Assembly: GCA_963995505.1 (NCBI GenBank) | Contig: OZ023187.1 | Location: 18,390,584-18,454,583, forward strand | DNA: 64,000 bases | Reading direction: 5' to 3' | DNA from: Hypericum androsaemum | Lineage: Eukaryota; Streptophyta; Magnoliopsida; Malpighiales; Hypericaceae | Part shown: piece after piece, positions 47,227 to 58,081 of the stretch | Layout: the number at the start of each line of letters is the position of its first letter | Numbering within the stretch: position 1 is the first letter of the stretch | The notes under the pieces: generated by a model | The model's input: only the letters and a program-made list of their open reading frames with translations | Databases searched by the model: none | Told to the model about the DNA's origin: nothing | Position numbers and translations under genes: made by a program

Positions 47227-47611
47227 TCAAAGTTACCCTCAACATGACAGAAGATAACATAATTTCGGTAATTTTATAAACAACAAATTCATTCATAATA
47301 TTTAAACTCAATTAATTATTTAATTTAAGAAGCATGAGAGAAGAGGGTGAAATAGGCTAAGGGAGTTTGTAATTGTTCTAAGATCAGGAGTTTGTACATT
47401 TTCTTATTTCTAGTTGCAAGAGAAAGATAATTTCAGAAGTCAAATATTTATTGTGGTATAAGAAAATGTACATAGATTATAGATATTAAATCCTCTAAAT
47501 ACGAGATTGTAACTGCAATCTTTAAAAAATCCTATCGAGGAAAAAATTGAGATTCTATACCATTCTATACCTTAGCAAATTTTCTCAGTTATTTCTGATT
47601 TAATCATCAAG
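47227..47611. other. Intergenic DNA, no gene seen
   Basis: AT-rich spacer between the gypsy element and the start of the second segmental copy. Confidence 0.5.
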
Positions 47612-48141
47612 TGTTACTCCAATAAATTGAAGAACATCGTTTTTGGCATCTTACAAAATCAACGGATTCGTTGTTATTTATCTCGTCGCGACTCCGGTAT
47701 TCTTGGAGAATCAATGGACTCGTCGATACCTTTCTCTGGCCTGTTTCTGATAATCTCGGTGAACCAACGGATCCGTGTGACACCCACATCCACGCTACGT
47801 CAATTGGCCTAGTCAGGGCTGGAATTGGCGGGATCTTGGTTAGGACAAAGTAACACCCCAATTTCGAGTTCGGATTTTGGAAATGAAATGGATACTATTA
47901 AATGGATCATTCGAACAAATACGACTTTGAATTTGGACATGGATATCAGATGATCATGGAGAAAAACACCTAAGAAGCATTGATCTTACAACAAGGCCAA
48001 AACCAGTACAAGTTCCTGTATGGACTCAGCACCTTTATTAAAGGCTAGGACAACAGAGGAGCCAATACAGCTGAATTATTTCCTGCTAGATACTGATATA
48101 CCAACGCATTTGTGTCATTGGAATGGTAGGATTTCAGATCC
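47612..48141. repeat. Left edge of the second segmental copy (pairs with 13788-14315)
   Basis: Sequence with the CTCGTCGCGACTCCGG and CAATTGGCCTAGTCAGG landmarks in the same order as at 13788. The offset at the P450 stop codon is 33826. Confidence 0.85.
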
Positions 48142-48698
48142 TTATTCAGCTGAAGGGGGACAGTAAGGAACAGCGACTAGGCATAGATCCATCTTCCTTC
48201 TAACCGTAACGCCGAAAACTTCAGACATGCCTTGGTCTTCCATGTTGGTGTTGTTTGGAGATTTCCAGTCAAAATGAAACAGCAGACTGGCAAGTGAAAG
48301 CTCTACGTTTAGTATGCCAAGTGACATTCCTGGACAGATCCTTCTTCCGGCGCCAAAAGGGATGAACTCAAAGTTGCCGCCCTTGTAATCAATGGAGCTA
48401 TCAATGAATCTCTCAAGGAAAAATGTACCAGGGTCATTCCAATAGTTAGGATCTCTTCCAATGGCCCATGCGTTGATGATGATTTTGGTCTTTTCGGGTA
48501 CGGTGTAACCAAAAATCTCACACGTCTGTCGACTTTCACGAGGGATAAGCAGAGGAGCAGAAGGATGCAGCCTCAGAGTTTCTTTGACAATGAACTTCAA
48601 GTACTTCAGTTCATCAAGTCTCGACTCGTCGACATTTCCATTTCCATTGAAGACTCTTCTGACTTCTTCCTGTGCCTTTCTCGTGATTCTTGGATTTC
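48142..48698 (-). pseudogene. P450 pseudogene copy B, uninterrupted exon 2 piece
   Basis: One open frame covers KETLRLHPS, EKTKIIINAW, the FLERF variant of PERF, FGAGRRICPG and the C-terminus ending PPSAE. It is the same gene as copy A, but here the haem-loop side and the K-helix side are still joined. At 48698 the sequence breaks, and a second partial copy begins at the border of a rearranged copia element. The I-helix is missing. Confidence 0.88.
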
Positions 48699-48720
48699 GG
48701 GTATGGTGTTAAAGGAGATT

Positions 48721-50135
48721 GACTGTGAGCGTAGAGCGGTCTTTACAGCATGTAGGTTGGCGTGACCCAGACGCTGATGCCAGACCTGAAGCGAGGGCTC
48801 AGCAGCTGCAAAACAGACTTGAGGACTTGCTGAGCAGTGGAATGGATATAGACCATCTCTACTCCGGCCTTGATATAGAACCTGTTTCGTGGCCTTGTCC
48901 TTCACAGAGAAACAGTCGTTAACGAACTCCACAATGATATTATTGTCTCTAGTTAATGCACTCAGAGAGATAAGATTAGTGCGCGCATTTGGCACACACA
49001 GAACATTAGATAACGAGACTGTTGTCTGTGACATAGGAATTGACATCGAACCAACATGGGATATCGAAAGAGTATTTTCATTACCAAATGTAACCTCTTC
49101 AGGGCCATTGTATTCCGAGTGAAGTTGTAGGTTGGACAGATCTGAGGTTATATGATGTGTAGTTCCCGAATCTAGCACCCACGGGGACCCTTGTGGTGAA
49201 GTGGTATGATGAGCTTGTGGGGAATTGGTCCGAGGTCTTCGAGCGGAGGAACAGTCTCGGGCCAGATGCCCGTACCCTTCACAGTTATAGCACCGAGTTT
49301 CGGACGTGTTTCGGGCCAAATTCTGATTGCTTCGACGAGGCCCTGAAGCTTGGTTGGTTGGCCCAGTATGATAAGACCCAGACGGCCCAGAGGAGAAGGC
49401 CCGCTGTCCCCCATTTCGGCCACCTCCTCTTCCATTTCTTCCTCCTCGACCTCTGGAGCTGCCTGGCCTAGCGGCGTAATTTGCAATCGGCGCCATGGCC
49501 GAGGGTGACTGCAGCAAGCCCAGACGACGGAGATTCATCTCCTCAATCAACAGGAGACCCTGTAGTTCAGAGAACGGGACTGCTGCTCCCCTGGCTTTGA
49601 TATTTCTGGCAAATGGGCGAAAGTTTTCGTCAAGCCCAGCGAGAATGCGCTGGTTGACATCATCGTCAGAGGCCGGTTGGCCGAGGGCTGCAAGCTGGTC
49701 CACCATAGCTTTGACCTGATTCAGGTATGTTTCCATAGGTTCTCCTCCCTTCTTGAGATCAACCATGGATTGCTTCAGTTGAAGCATTTGGGAACGGCAT
49801 CCTCCTCCGTATGCCTTGGCAAGCCGATCCCAGAGATCCTTGGCAGTGTCGCAACCGACCAACTGAGACAGGGCCGATTCCGAGAGAGAAATAGTGATCC
49901 AAGTCAGGACTTTCTTGTTGACTTTTCGCCAACTGATGTAAGCCGGATTTGGGGTCGTCCCTCCTTCATGCACTTTGGTTGGTGCGTGGCTGCTGCCATC
50001 AACATGACCAAGAAGGTCTTCTGCCTCAAGCATTGGCTCAACTTGAGCCTTCCACAGGACATAGTTTACTGCCGTGAGTTTGCTTACATGAGCAGTGGGG
50101 CACGCCATTGACCGAGTTTCAGAAGAGCTTGCCAT
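48721..50135 (-). CDS. Copia gag-protease-integrase start (truncated)
   Basis: The ATG at 50135 opens a UBN2-type gag (KLTAVNYVLWKAQVEPMLEA), a glycine/arginine-rich linker, zinc knuckle CYNCEGYGHLARDC, aspartic protease VLDSGTTHHIT and the GAG-pre-integrase motif WHQRLGHAN. The copia sequence stops at about 48721. The frame then runs by chance into P450 sequence to a stop at 48606. It is a different copia lineage from the element at 14585. Confidence 0.85.
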
Positions 50136-50199
50136 AAAGGATGGGAGGAGCTCGTTGAAACTGCTGCTGCTGGTATGCTACGAACAAGGTGAAGTAGCA

Positions 50200-50575
50200 A
50201 CTGAGCTTGTTGCTGCTGCTGCTACGGACAAGGAGAAAACGGAAGCTGCTGCTGCTGCGGGTGGAGGAGCTTCTAGTACGAGCTGCTGCCACGTTTTTGG
50301 AAGCTGGAGCTTGCTGCTGCTGCTACGGACAAGGAGAAAGCTGCTGCCACATTTTTGGAAGCTGGAGCTTGTTGCTGCTGCCACATTTTTTTTTGGAAGC
50401 TGGAGCTTGTTGCTGCTGCTACGGACAAGGAGAAAGCAAACGAAAGCTGCTGCTACTGCGGGCTGATTGTGGTGCAAGCTGCTGCCACGTTTTTGGAAGT
50501 TGTTGCTGCTGGTGCGGGTGGGAGTTGCTGCAGCTTGGAGGAGGAAGCTGCTGCTACGGGTGAAGAAGAAGCAGA
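50200..50575. repeat. Tandem repeats in the copia leader
   Basis: Several units of about 60-75 bp share GGAGCTTGCTGCTGCTGCTA, ACGGACAAGGAGAAA and CACGTTTTTGGAAGCTGGAG. Leucine- or alanine-rich frames here are artefacts. The unit lies between gag and the primer site (TGGTATCAGAGCC on the minus strand, 50610-50596). Confidence 0.8.
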
Positions 50576-50610
50576 GAGAAATGACTCTTACGAGAGGGGC
50601 TCTGATACCA

Positions 50611-50872
50611 TAAACAATATTAATTGATTACAAGTCAGTACATGTTAGTGAGTAATTGATACCATAAACAATATTAATTGATTACAAGTCAGTACATGTT
50701 AGTGAGTATTTATATACTCTACACAGTAATTCCACTATAACTTAGTGGGTGACTAGTGGCGGAGAGTAATTCCACTATAACTTAGTGGGTGACTAGTGGC
50801 GGGGAACATGGAAAAGGAGCCAGGGAACAAGGAAAGGAAAGCTGGCAGAAATCACGGAGGGAATCTCCTTTA
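50611..50872 (-). repeat. Inverted LTR of the rearranged copia (with internal duplications)
   Basis: On the minus strand it runs from TAAAGGAGATTCCC (50872) to ATATTGTTTA (50611). It is longer than the 168-bp LTR at 52365 because two internal stretches are duplicated (about 42 bp near 50725-50800 and about 54 bp near 50606-50706). It is flanked by RNase H on one side and by the primer site and gag on the other, so a single LTR joins the two ends of an element. Confidence 0.82.
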
Positions 50873-50879
50873 CCCCCTC

Positions 50880-51656
50880 CCCCCCCCCGCAAGCGAAACG
50901 GGAAAGACGTTGAGCTTGTTCCGAAGGTCTTGAAAACGCTGCCCGTGAGAGTGGCTTGGTGAGGATGTCTGCGACTTGGTCTTTGGTAGAGATGTACTGA
51001 ACTCGAAGGTTCCTGGCAGCAACTTGTTCACGAACGAAATGGAAATCGATCTCCATGTGCTTCGAGCGGCCGTGGAAGACCGGGTTGGCGGATAGGTAGG
51101 TTGCCCCTAAGTTGTCACACCATAGGACGGGCGGTGTGGGGCTTGGTGACCCAATTTCTCGTAGAAGTGATTGAAGCCACATGACTTCTGAGGCTACTGT
51201 GGCTAAGGCTCGGTACTCAGCCTCCGTTGATGAGCGGGAGACAGCTCGTTGCTTCCGGGATGACCAGGAGATGAGGTTGGAACCGATGTAAACCCCGTAG
51301 CCCGTGGTTGAACGGCGATCTAGCTGACAACCAGCCCAATCGGCATCACTGTACACCGAGAGCACCATCTGCTTGGATCCTCGAAGGTGAAGTCCGTAGT
51401 CCCGAGTCCCCTGTAAGTAACGAAGTATTCGTTTGACGGCTGCCCAGTTTGCCGGTGTTGGAGAATGCATAAACTGAGCGGCTCTGTTAACTGCAAATGC
51501 GATTTCGGGCCTGGTGATCCCCAAGTACTGGAGGCAGCCGACAATTTGATGATAGAGCACCGGATCACAAGTGGAATTGGCAGGAGGAGTTGTTGTTGTT
51601 GCAGGAGTTGCTAGTGCATTACAGTCACTCATTTTGGCTTGCTGCAACAACAGCAA
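50880..51656 (-). pseudogene. Copia reverse transcriptase end and RNase H, inverted arm
   Basis: Encodes [45 protein letters not shown] and [12 protein letters not shown], the end of copia reverse transcriptase and RNase H. A frameshift after TKPLSR alters the last residues. It is the mirror partner of the next entry. Confidence 0.85.
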
Positions 51657-52350
51657 CTCCTCCTGCCAATTCCATTTGTGATCTGGTGCTCTATCGTCAA
51701 ATTGTCGGCTGCCTCCAGTACTTGGGGATCACCAGGCCCGAAATCGCATTTGCAGTTAACAGAGCCGCTCAGTTTATGCATTCTCCAACACCGGCAAACT
51801 GGGCAGCCGTCAAACGAATAATTCGTTACTTACAGGGGACTCGGGACTACGGACTTCACCTTCGAGCATCCAAGCAGATGGTGCTCTCGGTGTACAGTGA
51901 TGCCGATTGGGCTGGTTGTCCGCTAGATCGCCGTTCAACCACGGGCTACAGGGTCTACATCGGTTCCAACCTCATCTCCTGGTCATCCCGGAAGCAACGA
52001 GCTATCTCCCGCTCATCAACGGAGGCTGAGTACCGAGCCTTAGCCACAGCAGCCTCAGAAGTCATGTGGCTTCAATCACTTCTACGAGAAATTGGGTCAC
52101 CAAGCCCCCCACACCGCCTGTCCTATGGTGTGACAACTTAGGGGCAACCTACCTATCCGCCAACCCGGTCTTCCACGGCCGCTCGAAGCACATGGAGATC
52201 GATTTCCATTTTGTTCGTGAACAAGTTGCTGCCAGGAACCTTCGAGTTCAGTACATCTCTACCAAAGACCAAGTCGCAGACATCCTCACCAAGCCACTCT
52301 CACGGCAGCGTTTTCAAGACCTTCGGAACAAGCTCAACGTCTTTCCCGTT
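51642..52350 (+). pseudogene. Copia reverse transcriptase end and RNase H, direct arm
   Basis: Same motifs as the inverted arm, in plus orientation, with a few amino-acid differences (RASKQ for RGSKQ, GCPLDR for GCQLDR) and a frameshift near 52105. It runs into the G-rich polypurine tract and the LTR at 52365. Confidence 0.85.
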
Positions 52351-52364
52351 TCGCTTGCGGGGGG

Positions 52365-52532
52365 TAAAGGAGATTCCCTCCGTGATTTCTGCCAGCTTTC
52401 CTTTCCTTGTTCCCTGGCTCCTTTTCCATGTTCCCCGCCACTAGTCACCCACTAAGTTATAGTGGAATTACTGTGTAGAGTATATAAATACTCACTAACA
52501 TGTACTGACTTGTAATCAATTAATATTGTTTA
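52365..52532 (+). repeat. Right-hand LTR of the rearranged copia (168 bp)
   Basis: Starts TAAAGGAGATT after a GCGGGGGG tract and ends ATTGTTTA. It is followed by target duplicate GGTGT and P450 sequence. TATAAATA near 52484 is a likely promoter. Confidence 0.85.
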
Positions 52533-52537
52533 GGTGT

Positions 52538-53678
52538 AACCAAAAATCTCACACGTCTGTCGACTTTCACGAGGGATAAGCAAAGGAGCAGAAGGATGCA
52601 GCCTCAGAGTTTCTTTGACAATGAACTTCAAGTACTTCAGTTCATCAAGTCTCGACTCGTCGACACTTCCATTTCCATTGAAGATTCTTCTGACTTCTTC
52701 CTGTGCCTTTCTCGTGATTCTTGGATTTCAGAAAAAAGATTACTATACATAATTGATTTCATCTTGATAAAAAAAATGGGGAGTGAACTTACCAGGAGAA
52801 CGGCTTTGATTTGATCATTTTCCAAGGAAATTTTAGAGTCCTGGCTTCCCTGAAATTTCAGCAGAACATCGAGAAGATCTTCGGTCTTTCTTCTCTCAGA
52901 TTATGCTCATTGATGATTCGCTCCACTATCTATCTCATCAAGCAGTTCATGAAGCACCTCCAGTCGTCGCCTTGACACCGCTAAGTGAGTGAATCCATTT
53001 ATAGGAAGGGAAAATGTCTGCAGGGCTAAACCCTCCTCCCAACTCTAGAGCTTCCTTGGCATAACTAACAAAATTCTCACCGCATTTGCTACCAACTGCT
53101 GCCCTCGAAATGATGTTTGAGGTCGTCAAAAAGATGATCCTGCTAAGGTTAATAGATGACCCTGCATTTGACGAAATGTAACCGATGAGGTTCGACATCT
53201 CTTCCTCTCTGATTGGTCGGAACGATTGCACCCGGCTTGGACTCAAAGTCTCCAAGGTGCAAATCCTCCTCAGCTGTCTCCAGTACTCACCGTAAGGTGA
53301 AAAAAACAATGTTCTTTGAATTGTAAGATATGATATTGGCAGCAAGGAGAAAAGGCCTATCAGACAATACACCTCCTTCGCGGCCTCAGGAGAAGAAACC
53401 ACAACCGCGCGAACTTCGCCAAGCTGAAGATGCATCAATGGTCCGTGTTTCTCTGCCAAGTCGTGTTGGCGGCGATGAGGAAGATATCCGGCCAGGAGAT
53501 GCATATTGCCTATGATCGGCAGCTTCCTCGGCCCCGGAGCCAAGAGTGCTTCCACTTGCTTGGATTTTGATCCTTTTCCACTTCTTGTTGCCAAGAAACC
53601 AACGAGGATCACTGTGATCAGGCTTAACAAGCAGAGAAATTCTGCTTCCATATTGGAGAGAATGTGAGTAACTGCCAT
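52538..53678 (-). pseudogene. P450 pseudogene copy B, exon 1 and duplicated exon 2 piece
   Basis: Exon 1 is 53678-52793, nearly identical to copy A (one clear change, Phe to Ile in LSRFIFL), with the same frameshifts. The remnant 52730-52538 repeats about 193 bp of exon 2 that is also present at about 48510-48698. Between exon 1 and this remnant about 70 bp are missing compared with copy A: the intron acceptor and the I-helix AGTDTS. The gene cannot make a P450. Confidence 0.88.
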
Positions 53679-56435
53679 TTGAGAATGTGTAAGACCAGGT
53701 TATTCCTCAAGTATGAAACCGAATTTGCAATCTTTGTGCTTCATGTAATCTGATGAAACTATCATTTATACTACCTTCCCTAGTAGCTAATGTTGGGTCC
53801 GGCAAAAGAAAACGAATTGATGAGCATTATTGGATTTTTCTTGTTGCGCACAAATTTCATATATTCCGAATGCATCCAATTTTTTGGTCAATTTGGAACT
53901 TCGAGGAATATCATCGTCGGCAAACTTGAAGTCGTTGACTTCGAGAGTTATCAACCAGTTGTAGATAGAATGACATCATTGATGGGAATTGAGTAAAAAA
54001 AGAGAAAATAGTTTTACAAAATATGGTATGATCGGTTGGCTCACAAATTTGAAAAGTTTCCGTTCCGAGTTTGGGAATTAACCCACCCACCTTGTGAACC
54101 CCCGGAATCCCATCGGACCAGATATTTATCTCAACTATTTTTTCACAAAGTATATAATATATCTTATCCCTTTGTAAACAACATTTTGAATCAAATCAAA
54201 CACTAATGATACTGTGATACATTTTTTTTAATGAGTAAAATTTTATTAATCTTATGTTATATATTCATAGTGAAATTCCCTCATACAGATACGATCGACG
54301 AGGTTTGTTTGGTCGTTGGTTCCGAATACTAAAATTAACGGAAGTTGATCATTTCTAAATTTCAAAAAGTTTGAATAGAATACAAACCAGATTCTACTCC
54401 CACTATTTGTCTGTATCAAGCTCTAGATATGTCTTATTAGCTTGAAAGTCGTGCCAGTTTGAAATTTTATAGTAGTTATGCACTGTCTTTCCTATTTGAT
54501 TAGATCAGTCCAAGTGTTGACGAATTTAAGAATTTTGGAAGTTCAATGCATCAGCTAATTTGGTTAATATATGTACGGAGTGCATCTAGGAACGTGTGAT
54601 GAATTTTTTTTTTTACCCACCTGGTATAAAATTCTTCCATAAAATATTTTACAATGATGTCATTTCAAAATTTGGAAGTCGAAGAGTATCGTTTAACATT
54701 GATGAAATAAATAGTTTAGGATAATTTATAGTTAATTAAATATCACCTGCTTTGTGTAATATCCGGCTCATCAAGAAGATTTCAATCAATTGTTTCTAAG
54801 AAAAAAATATGATTTCAATCGAGGACCTCTTCGAGGATAAAGAGACCTTGAAGGAAGATCTCAGGCTTCGGCGAAGGTGTCTATGATTGGGCTGGGCCTG
54901 AAAAAACTCGGGCCGAAATCTGGAGGTTTTATTTGGAGTGTGTCAGGGAGCTTGCAAGTCTGTTTGAGCTGGCTTATAATCCGGAATGAATTACGGTGTT
55001 AGATAAATCAAGCAGCATAATGATAAACTACCAAGAATTTTTATGGGGTCCGTTTAACGAGGTTACGATTGCAACTTCGTAGTACAAAGGGTTTAACACC
55101 GCGGTTAAAAATATGTACATATTCTTATATTAATAAAAATAGACTTATAAAAAAACTTTAAAAGTGAGTCGCCCTGAAAAGCAAAATTTGTGCATATACA
55201 ACCTAATCAATGATGAACGATTTAGAGTCCAAATCGATAGTGCATCAAAGACCGGGTGATTGTACGGGGAAGGAGAAAGGCTTTGGCAATCTAGGACTTA
55301 ATCAAAAGACTCAAAACGGCTTGGCATTTTGAGTACGCTAGGCGGTCACTGAAATTTATTCAAAGAATAGCAATATATATATAAAAAACACTTAACTAGT
55401 TGCTATTCTTTATCATAATTTTTGGAAATATATAGCGTATTTACTTATAAAGAAAATCCGGCTCATTAAGTCGCAAGAAAATGAAAGCACATGGGCTGCT
55501 GCAATAGGGAACAACTCTCCTCTCGAGCTCGACAACGAGTTTCTTTATTTTTATTTATTTCTGATTTTATTTGTTTAATGGTCAATTACAAATCAAAGGA
55601 TTGACAAATTACAATTTTTTAAAGCAATGATTCGATGGTCACAATAATAAAAAAATCAACTAAAAATGACTCCTCGATACATTTTGAAACTTTAAAGATA
55701 ACTAGACCAATTGACCAAATTAGGGACACCTAAAATTATTTAAATTTAAGGATGAAAGAAATACTCATATCTTGTAGATATCGAGATTATCGCAACGAAA
55801 TGGTAGATAACTAGAATCGACTGCAAGAAAATTCACCAACATGTCGATATGGAAACATCGTATTACCTAATGCAACAAATTAAAAGAGTAAAATATTATT
55901 TAATCATTGTAGTTGACAACAACGTATTAACCCATCACTAAAAAATAAGAGACCATGAATTTCTCACTCATGCTATATTTTTTGGATTTAAGAATGGTCA
56001 CGGTAGTTAAATTCGGTATGAGAATTGACGGCTCGAAGACATTATTTTGTACATTGAGCCACTTAGTGACAAGTGAATGACGGGGATGCTTTTGCATTTT
56101 CCGTATATTTTGTTAAGGTTTACATTATAGTAAGATATTTACTTATTAAAAAAACTACACTATCACTAGAGCAAGCATAATATTTTGTCAACTAGATTGG
56201 CCATTGTGAAATTCCCAGATTACCCCCATTTGAAAAGTCAAACATTAAAAGACACATGATTGGCTCCCGCAAATAACTAACATCCCCAAGGTCAATAAAA
56301 TAAGTTGGAGGTAGCCTGAATCAACTTCATCGATGTGACAAGTGAAAAGGTTAAATAGAGGCAACTCTATCTGATTACAATTTCATTGCAATTCCGAATC
56401 CGAATCCGAATCTGAATCCGAATCGTTCCCACACC
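53679..56435. other. Duplicated P450 upstream spacer, second copy
   Basis: Aligns with 20735-23457 along its whole length, with small indels (for example an extra TCGGGCCGAAATC near 54910). It includes the dispersed repeat at about 54980-55155 and the transition-only cluster at 54005-54145. No gene seen. Confidence 0.75.
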
Positions 56436-56699
56436 ATGGATTACCAGCAAGTCTCATCTAATTCTTCCATAGTCTTGATCATGGCCTTCCTCACCTTCAT
56501 GATCATATTGGCTACACAAAGATACAACAAGATGGCCAGCAATTCCGGCACAAAATTACCACCAGGGCCACGACGACTGCCAATAATAGGCAATTTGCAC
56601 CAGTTGATCGGCTCGCTTCCTCATTGTCGATTCGCGGACTTGGCCAAGAAACACGGACCAGTCATATACCTCAGACTCGGAATTTGTTCTCCGGAATGA
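56436..56699 (+). pseudogene. Truncated P450 exon 1 (P450-3)
   Basis: Starts MDYQQVSSNSSIVLIMAFL and keeps the membrane anchor and PPGPRRLPIIGN hinge as far as IYLRLG. It then breaks at about 56682 into spacer sequence that also occurs at about 54980, and stops at 56697. Its upstream region is the same as that of P450-2 and P450-4. It is the left-over of a tandem duplication or unequal crossover. Confidence 0.9.
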
Positions 56700-58081
56700 A
56701 TTACGGTGTTAGATAAATCAAGCAGCATAATGATAGACTACCAAGAATTTCTATGGGGTCCGTTTAACGAGGCTACGAGTGTAACCTTGTGGTACAAGGG
56801 GTTTAACACCGGGGGTTGAAAATATGTACACATATACAACCTAATCAATGATCAACGATTTCGAGTCCAAATCGATAGTGCATCAAAGACCGGGTGATTG
56901 TACGGGGAAGGAGAAAGGCTTTGGCAATCTAGGACTTGATCAAAAGACTCAAAACGGCTTGGCATTTTGAGTACGCTAGGCGGTCACTGAAATTTATTCA
57001 AAGAATAGCAATATATATACAAAAACACTTAACTAGTTGCTATTCTTTATCATAATTTTTGGAAATATATAGAAGTATTTACTTATAAAGAAAATCCGGC
57101 TCATTAAGTCGCAAGAAAATGAAAGCACTTGGGCTGCTGCAATAGGGAACAACTCTCCTCTCGAGCTCGACAACGAGTTTCTTTATTTTTATTTATTTCT
57201 GATTTTATTTGTTTAATGGTCAATTAAAAATCAAAGGATTGACAAATTACAAGTTTTTAAAGAAATGATTCGATGGTCACAATAATAAAAAAAATCAACT
57301 AAAAATGACTCCTCGATACATTTTGAAACTTTAAAGATTAACTAGACCAATTGACCAAATTACGGACACCTAAAATTATTTAAATTTAAGGATGAAAAAA
57401 ATACTCATATCTTGTGGATATCGAGATTATCGCAACAAAATGGTAGATAACTAGAATCGACTGCAAGAAAATTCACCAACATGTCGATATGGAAACATCG
57501 TATTACCTAATGCAACAAATTAAAAGAGTAAAATATTATTTAATCATTGTAGTTCACAACAACGTAATAATCCATCACTAAAACTGGAGCGACCATGAAC
57601 TTCTCACTTATGTCATTATCTTTTAAATTTAAGAATTTCTTACTCATACCATTATCTTTTAAATTTAAGAGTTAAATTTGGTCTGAGAATTGGCGGTATC
57701 TTGTACATTGAGCCACTTAGTGACAAGTGAATGACGGGGATGCTTTTGCACTTTCTGTATATTTTGTTAAGGTTTACATTATAGTAAGATATTTACTTAC
57801 AAAAAAAACTACCCATCACTAGAGCAAACATAATATTTTGTCAACTAGACTGGCCATTGTGAAATTCCCAGATTACCCCCATTTGAAAAGTCAGACATTA
57901 AAAAACACATGATTGGCTCCCACAAATAACTAACATCCACACGGTCAATAAAATAAGTTGGAGGTAGCCTGAATAAACTTCATTGATGTGACAAGTGAAA
58001 ATGGTTAAATAGAGGCAGCTACCTGTATACAATTTCATTGCAACTCCAAATCCGAATTCGAATCCAAATTGTTGCCACACC
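56700..58081. other. Second tandem copy of the P450 upstream spacer
   Basis: Repeats 54980-56435, with about 80 bp missing near 56825. From about 57564 it becomes nearly identical to 22940 onward. A TTAAATAG element lies at 58005-58012. Confidence 0.8.

Larger units (their letters stand above)
48705..52537. mobile_element. Rearranged palindromic copia insertion
   Basis: Target duplication GGTGT at 48705-48709 and 52533-52537 borders 3823 bp. The left end TAAAGGAGATT (48710-48720) equals the first 11 bases of the LTR at 52365, and the right end is LTR end ATTGTTTA. The order inside is: inverted integrase start-protease-gag (48721-50135), inverted leader and primer site (50136-50610), inverted LTR (50611-50872), inverted reverse transcriptase end/RNase H (50873 to about 51602), a short centre, direct RNase H (about 51642-52364), direct LTR (52365-52532). 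Most of integrase and reverse transcriptase is missing. The two LTR-RNase H arms form a near-perfect palindrome. It sits in exon 2 of P450 pseudogene copy B. Confidence 0.88.

Noticed and set aside
50207..50627. Leucine-, alanine- or cysteine-rich open frames on both strands
   Set aside because: They come from the GCTGCTGCT-rich tandem repeats in the copia leader; the frame content follows the repeat, not a protein.
48705..52537. Interpretation as two independent nested copia insertions
   Set aside because: One GGTGT target duplication bounds the whole block and no inner target duplications were visible at the arm junctions, so a single rearranged insertion is simpler; nesting is not fully excluded.
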